Shown here one piece after another: positions 58,645 through 64,000 of a DNA stretch of 64,000 nucleotides (the first letter of the stretch is position 1; each line of letters opens with the position of its first letter). Origin of the DNA: Blasia pusilla (lineage: Eukaryota > Marchantiophyta > Marchantiopsida > Blasiales). A model generated the notes under the pieces. The model made no database searches, was not told the DNA's origin, and worked only from the letters and a program-made list of their open reading frames with translations. The position numbers and the translations under genes are program-made. The DNA lies in assembly GCA_050084515.1 (NCBI GenBank), contig CM114272.1, positions 46,438,001 through 46,502,000 on the forward strand, given 5' to 3'.

Positions 58645-59058
58645 GGATGCAAAATGAGGTTTTAGATTATACTTTCATTTTTCCAAAACCTTCACTTTGA
58701 GCTTGAACTCTATTCAACCCAGGGCAAATGATAGATTGTTTCCAGACCTTGGATGGAAAAAGTGATTGGTTCCACACTTATGATTCCACTGATTTTTCAG
58801 TTTTCTAAATTTTGTGCAATTTGCAACCGGTCGGACTCAGATGGGTTGCCAAAATATGGAAGAGGAAAAAAAATTGTGGGACTGCTTAATAATTGAGCAA
58901 AAAAGTGCAAAAAATTTCACACAAAAAGTTTCCTCTCTTCAACCCAACGGAAACTCTCTTTAAAAAAAAGTATCTATTTCGGTTGAAGGTAGTTTCCTCT
59001 CTCCTCTCTCCTCTCTCCTCTCTCCTCTCTTCCTCTCTTCCTCTCCTCTTACCGCACC
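58645..59058. repeat. Right subterminal region and terminal repeat of MULE copy 2
   Basis: One palindrome occurs at 58822-58851. A CTCTCCTCT-type pyrimidine microsatellite (58996-59049) ends CTCTTACCGCACC against the target duplication. Confidence 0.65.
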
Positions 59059-59070
59059 TCAACTCTGGTA
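59059..59070. other. 12-bp target duplication, right copy
   Basis: TCAACTCTGGTA is identical to 45685-45696. Confidence 0.85.
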
Positions 59071-59770
59071 CGTACAATACATCAGTTAACTTCTTTTCAT
59101 CTCCTTTTTGTGAGACTAAAGAAATTGTGCCTTTCCCTTCTACAGGGCACTTTGTATTATTCCCAACTGTAATAACGATGGGCTCCTGTAGAGGCTGTAA
59201 GGAGCTATACCAATCCTTATGATTGGTCATATGCCTAGATGCTCCACTATCAAGCACCCCTGCATCTTCACTCTTTGACTTAGTGGAATGTCCTGCCTGT
59301 GTGCAAAACTCTTCGATTGCTATCCAAGCATCTACTTCATGTTCTGCTAGTTCTACAAGATTTCCACACTCCTTCTTAGATCTTAAACAACCATTATTCT
59401 CATCCTAACTCCTCTTTCTACAATCTTTGATAAGATGATCTAGCTTACCACAATAAAAGCATTTGAAGGCTTTCCTTGGAAATTTCTTCTTGACATTTGA
59501 ATTGTAATCCTGATTTCTACCTCTCTGTACATTGGCAATAAATGCTGCATCACTTCTCTCTCTTGCTTTGACGCGTAGTTCCTCTTCTACCAACATTGCA
59601 CTAAATTGTTCAAAAGTAAGCGGTGTGGGTCTTACTTGAGTATTCAATGCAATGACCGAACTATCATACCTTGGAGGCAAAATCCTTATGCACCGATGTG
59701 CCAAATCTTCCCTTGAAAATTTCTCGGGCGTAAGCTGATTCTTCACCACTGTCTTGGAATCCTGGTCCAC
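59071..59770 (-). pseudogene. Copia gag-protease fragment continuing the 43.5-45.7-kb copia
   Basis: The minus strand has the gag tail DLAHRCIRILPPRYD and an intact CCHC knuckle (CFYCGKLDHLIKDC at about 59410-59460). Protease has DSGASRHMTNHKDWY at about 59245. It then gives DVLYVPEL and meets the MULE. Its next residues are at 45684, across the insertion. A stop follows the knuckle. Upstream of 59770 the similarity to the 42.2-kb gag ends. Confidence 0.85.
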
Positions 59771-60454
59771 TAAGGATGTTCTTAAATCTAGTGGTCTTTC
59801 ACTTGCCAGTCTTGCATTCCTTTATGGTACTCCTTCCTCTCCCCTCCCTCTAATGTAGTATCTATTTCATTTTTTGTTTTAGGTTTCCCCTTATCTTCTT
59901 TCATGGCACCCTCTCTAGCTACTTTGGGCAAAGTAGCTAGAGAAATTAAAAATCTCCCGCAAATCTAAGAGTGCCATGATATATACATACTCGTGTTTTC
60001 TTTGCAAATGATGTTTAGCCATGTGATATAGCATTTTCTAGCACTAGACTAAGATTAGTAGTAGTTCTAGTATTAAAAACTCCATGTCATTTATATAACT
60101 TAGTATTTCAAAAATAATTTATTATCATTCCAAAATTTATACGTATTTATTATTAAGTATTTTTCAAAAAATTAGTTGTAACTACATTTAGTTTTGCCAA
60201 CTAAAGTTAGTATCTATGTAGGACATGTCATTATTTGAAAATGATAAGATTTATAATTACCAAAATAAAATTTATTGATAATATAATGCTAATGCCACAT
60301 CATTACTACATAGTTCATCCTAGTTGTAAAAATAAAACTAGCATATGAATCGTCAATATTTTAAGTCTAACTAGTTGTATATACAGTGTTGTCGGATGTA
60401 GTTGTAAATATCCTAGTGTTGAAAACATGTATTTACTTCTAGTGTAACCCGCTA
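59771..60454. other. AT-rich region, possible MITE at about 60035-60445
   Basis: No coding potential. The ends TAGCACTAGACTAAG (60038) and the reverse of CTTCTAGTGTA (about 60438-60448) resemble short inverted repeats around an AT-rich core. The match is imperfect, so this is a weak call. Confidence 0.25.
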
Positions 60455-61620
60455 CCTCGTCCAACTCTCGACTAGCCTTCACATGGCCAACCAGAAATGA
60501 CCATATTACTGCTCCCTACCTGCTCCAAGTCTTGCACCCCCAATAACGAAATATCCCTCGGTAGGGAACTCTAGTACCCTTGTACAGCGGATGCACACAA
60601 CAAGTTGGGAAAACGGAGGCGTAACTGTACCACATGTCAAAGTGAAACGCGACTTGAAACTTCATCAAGATCCACATATAAATATTGTTGCACACACATT
60701 CATGCCTACAAAACAACAACCAACCCAGTGTTGATCCCTCCAAAGGGATCCAAGACCTGAATACCCTCCTCAGGGATGCACCACACAATCGGTGTGGTGT
60801 CCAAGGGTGCCTCCTGGCTCCTGGCTACCTTAGGTTCCTCTAACTCATCACGCTCTAGTGCAAACGTCTCGTTCCACGCTATTTATACGTGCTCATCGGC
60901 CAAACGTCAAAGCTCTTGACTCGAGTTCCATAACGCTCGCCATAACGGCATCTCTCCTCCATGGAATGATGTGGCTACCATAACACTTCTCTCAATAGAA
61001 GTTTCTAACACGGGTTTGTCCCCTGCATGGACATGGACATGGCCCTCAATCACAACACTAGGCTAAGTGATGGCGATGTTGAATGTAGCTAATGTCGCCA
61101 TCTCTCTTGATCGTCGCTTGATCACTCCACCTGTGAATTGAACGGATAACGAGTTGAGTCGTCCATCACTTGACTGGCATTTTGGTCTGTAGGATGTTGT
61201 TTCCTCCCAATAATCCACTGAAAACCCCATCAGGTATGACAGTGCTCCTTCAACTTGGCATCGATCAGTCACTATGACCTTGGCTTGCACTACGGACTCA
61301 TCTGATGGATGTTCGGGCTATATCCTCACCACGACCTCATGTCCGGTGATAAATTGCGTCGTTCTCACTCCATCCAAGGATTTCTGTATCCTGAAGGGAC
61401 AATGCTCCACATTGGCCCTCGTCAAGCCCAACCTTGTAAACGCCGCTTTCCCCAACATTAGGGATACCGCTCTTGAATCCAACAAGACACGCTACAGAAA
61501 AAATACTACCTCCTGAGCTCACCAAATGGAAAACCTCTCCCCGATTATCCAGCAACACAACAGACGGAGAAACCATGGCACACTCTATCCGGGTCTTGGG
61601 TACTATAGTCTTCTTCTCTA
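60455..61620 (-). pseudogene. Second, degenerate copy of the protease-methyltransferase part of the gypsy element
   Basis: The minus strand at 61576-61063 matches the protease region of the 30.7-kb element (VVLLDNRGEVFHLVS; MGFSVDYWEETTSYRP). Further left, 60850-60470 encodes LDTTPIVWCIPEEG and motif I as VLDPFGGINTGL (first element: VLDLFGGISTGL). A YLYVDLDE-type motif II follows, then DISLLGVQDLEQVG and motif IV as GWPCEG, with Gln replaced by Glu after the catalytic Cys. Several stops are present. The RT and integrase are absent. The copy ends in the AT-rich region to the left. Confidence 0.78.
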
Positions 61621-63666
61621 GCTCATGATCAAGTAACGATTCCTACCTTGGTTTTTGGCGCTTGACTCGACGTTTCAGTGAAGATCCATCCACCATCGTC
61701 ATCTTAAAGCCATGCTTGATCCAAATCTTGTACTTATATCTTGCAAAAGTTGCTCCCTAAGCGTCCAAACCTCAATTGCAACATTGTGCTCTCCCAAATG
61801 TCAAGTCATCACATGTAATCCCAAAGTTACCCTGATCAAGGAATGGTTCTAGCATCATGCATCATGTACCTAGTCCCTTATTTTAGGACTTCTACTTGGT
61901 ATGTTCTTCAAGCCACTTCCAGTTGGGAAAGTGGCTTTTCACAAGTTCTCCAACACTAGAGATAGATGTTTGATCCATCTCCAGCTTAGAAATCCGTTTA
62001 CTTTGTTGGGCTATTAGGTCCAACATGATCTTCATGAGATTCATCATTTGAACATAGAGTACCAAATTGTTTGAATTTGGAATCGAATGCCCCATTGAAG
62101 GAATCGCATCTAAAACTTCTCCAACACTAGCTTATTAATCTCAAATACATCTAGAATCTACTCGTTCGGACTTCCAACATGGAGAATCCTCAAAAACTCT
62201 ACCACAATCCATATTAGGTTTATTCTCCTTGGTATCCAATTCTTATGGGAATTGATTTCTTCTCAAGTTCCATCTTACATTTGATCATGCCCTCCATGTT
62301 GTGTTCATCATCATCATCATCCAAGACGCCATCAAGGCTCCAAGTCTCACTTTTGCAACCAATATCTCACTCATGAAGCTCCGACGCATTTCCATCCTAA
62401 TGTAAACCCACACAATTCCTCACACTTTCATTGTTAGAAACTGATGTACCCACTTCAAGTAAGAATTCACAAGGCTCCTACTTACTTATAGACAACTTCC
62501 ACCCGTCATGAGTCTTCTATGTATTTCAACAATTTTAAAACCCTGCACTATACTTCATTTTTTGGCGTTTCAACTTCAACTTCTTACTCTTGATATGATC
62601 CTTTTTTCACTTCGCTCCATATTCAATTTGTAACCTTATGTCTTGGTACTACTCATGCACATGCGTATCTGAATAACGCCTCTTAGGAACCTCTTGATTA
62701 ACTCTCAAAACTCAATCCACGAGAAATAATTGGCACCTTCCACTTGCAATTTCTCTCCCTCAATTACAAATATTCACATCTAAAGCACATATGAACACAT
62801 CTTTCCATAGTGAAAATCAGATGGAAAACAACACCCCTCGTCAATAATAATCAAACCAAAGCCACCTTCATCACAAAGGAATCTCATGTCCAATGCATGC
62901 AAACAACATCCTCCCTAGCCTAGCCTAGCACATAGCCTCCCCATCGAGGCATACTATCTACCCTCGCTCAATAACGAATACCATCATAAATTTCTCTATC
63001 CAACAAGCTCATTTCATCATCCACTAGCATTTCATTACCCCTTCCTTCTAGCAAGATTCATTTTAGAACACCTTATAAAATGGGTGGCATTCTTATGTCG
63101 TAGTGATGGCCACAAACAACAATGTTCCCTAACTTCCAATCAAGGTACTCTATTTGGACAATCCCCATTTCCAAATGGTGATCTTTTATTATATAAAAAT
63201 AATAATTTAAAGAATAGTTATTTTAAGATAATTTATATTATTATTGGAGAGTGTCTTTTTAATTTGTAAATATCTCTATGTCTGACATGTGGCAATCGGA
63301 TAACAAGAAAGTGTTTCCTATTCTAAAGACAACAAAAAAATATTATCCATTCTATGGGCAGCAAAAGTTACATTAATTAATTAATTAATAAGTTGCACCT
63401 ATTAATTATTCCCGTGCATGAGATTAGAGTGCATGAGATTAGAGGAAACCCTTATCAGATGTTGACACCTATCTTTTTAAGACACTTTTATTGTTGACAC
63501 GTGTCCTCTTGAGACTCTTCTATTGTTAATAGACGTCATTTAAAAGTAATTAAATTAAGAAGAAAATCTATCACCCAGCAATATAGTGGAAAATTAAATG
63601 TGGCTACAAACACATCTATGACTAAAATGGTCTATGCTTGACTAAATGGGATCGTCTCAAGAAATC
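61621..63666. other. No recognisable gene
   Basis: Possibly the decayed gag region of the copy on the left (a minus-strand SKRISKLEMDQTSISS-like coiled coil at 61892-62095), but unsupported by a motif. A TTAATTAATTAATTAA microsatellite lies at 63372. Confidence 0.3.
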
Positions 63667-63936
63667 TCATATCCACAATACGGTTGAATTGTGCAGTGGA
63701 TGGATGCATACTTCACAAGTGCATGGAATCCAGCATAATCCAAGGTCGTCTGATTCCTCCAGGTACGTAGTCTTCAGGCTCATGCAAGGTAGAAATTGAA
63801 TGCAAGCTTGGTAAAGCACCATCGCCTTTTGAACACTCTCAAAGGTAACTGCCCTAGTTTTTTTCATCGTCACAGATGTCTCCTTCCCAGATTCACGCAT
63901 TGCTTCACCAGGAAACCAGTGCGGGCACCAATACAA
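63667..63936 (-). CDS. Possible exon of an unrecognised gene
   Basis: An open frame of 89 codons lies near the right edge, with a balanced composition including five clustered Cys (CWIPCTCEVC). I recognise no family and see no start or splice evidence. It could be a chance ORF. It is listed because nothing else explains this stretch. Confidence 0.2.
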   Translation of the reverse strand: MYWCPHWFPGEAMRESGKETSVTMKKTRAVTFESVQKAMVLYQACIQFLPCMSLKTTYLEESDDLGLCWIPCTCEVCIHPLHNSTVLWI

Positions 63937-64000
63937 TGCAAGATATCTTCTCTAGGTATAGAATACCTTCTACAAACTACTCAACAAGTAGGGCCTATTA

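Larger units (their letters stand above)
45697..59058. mobile_element. 13.4-kb MULE (Mutator-like element) copy 2 with two divergent genes
   Basis: It is inserted in a copia protease/pre-integrase region with a 12-bp duplication. Both ends carry the same purine-rich terminal block when read inward (AGAGGAGAGGAAGAGAGG...). The left end also matches the end of MULE copy 1. It contains a MuDR-type transposase gene (+) and a second gene (-) transcribed from a shared intergenic region at about 54.22-54.76 kb. Both genes have palindrome-filled GT-AG introns. A gypsy 3' fragment has inserted into one intron. Both genes contain stops, so this copy is probably not autonomous now. Confidence 0.85.

Noticed and set aside
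58980-59050. CTCTCC-rich tract as a true terminal repeat on its own.
   Set aside because: Low-complexity match alone is weak; the terminus was accepted only because of the 12-bp target duplication and the copy 1 end.
61337-61576. Minus-strand frame as a separate host gene.
   Set aside because: It aligns with the protease region of the 30.7-kb gypsy element and is followed by its methyltransferase motif I.
63372-63392. TTAATTAA repeats as a regulatory site.
   Set aside because: A short AT microsatellite with no gene nearby; no support for function.

Overview
This is eukaryotic, plant-type DNA. There are no bacterial operons, and introns are GT-AG. Copia elements are primed by initiator tRNA-Met, and one gypsy element has a tRNA-Asp-like primer site. 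Streptophyte is secure from this; a non-seed plant or charophyte is a guess, based mainly on methyltransferase-bearing gypsy elements having been reported from charophytes. Almost the whole window is transposable-element sequence in several nested layers, nearly all of it decayed, and no clearly intact host gene is visible.

Layout. 1-853: partial gypsy LTR (-). 854-1487: MULE transposase fragment (+). 1488-6780: complete but dead Ty1/copia element (-) with both LTRs, PBS and PPT. 6781-9752: 3' end and LTR of a gypsy element (+). 10078-14906: broken unrecognised gene (-), with triplet-repeat and low-information DNA upstream to about 17.4 kb. 17430-20930: Tat/Athila-like gypsy element (+), deleted in RT and cut off in integrase. 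20940-27404: 5'-truncated MULE (copy 1). 28045-29427: protein-kinase-like pseudogene (+). 29755-30150: gypsy LTR fragment (-). 30505-41403: gypsy solo LTR (TSD GTGGT) split by a 9.4-kb gypsy element at 30704-40150 (TSD ATCAT). 41413-45684 and 59071-59770: rearranged copia sequences. 45697-59058: 13.4-kb MULE (copy 2) inserted in that copia with a 12-bp TSD, and itself carrying a gypsy fragment at about 50.59-52.53 kb. 60455-61620: second, degenerate copy of the 30.7-kb gypsy family (-). 61.6-64 kb: little recognisable.

Two systems stand out. First, the gypsy element at 30704-40150 encodes gag, protease, a DNMT3/DRM-like cytosine-5 methyltransferase, RT, RNase H, integrase and a C-terminal PHD finger, so a DNA-methylation writer and a chromatin reader sit inside one retroelement polyprotein. 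The second copy keeps the same protease-to-methyltransferase order. Second, the MULE family has two divergent genes: a MuDR-type transposase (+) and a long second gene (-) that begins with a ParB/sulfiredoxin-like block. Its introns and flanks are filled with dozens of 25-30-bp palindromes of the form GCAACCCGTCGGA...TCCGACGGGTTGC, whose two arms often change together. I know of no named repeat class that matches them.

All reading frames and splice sites were read by eye. Family calls rest on motifs, not on searches.
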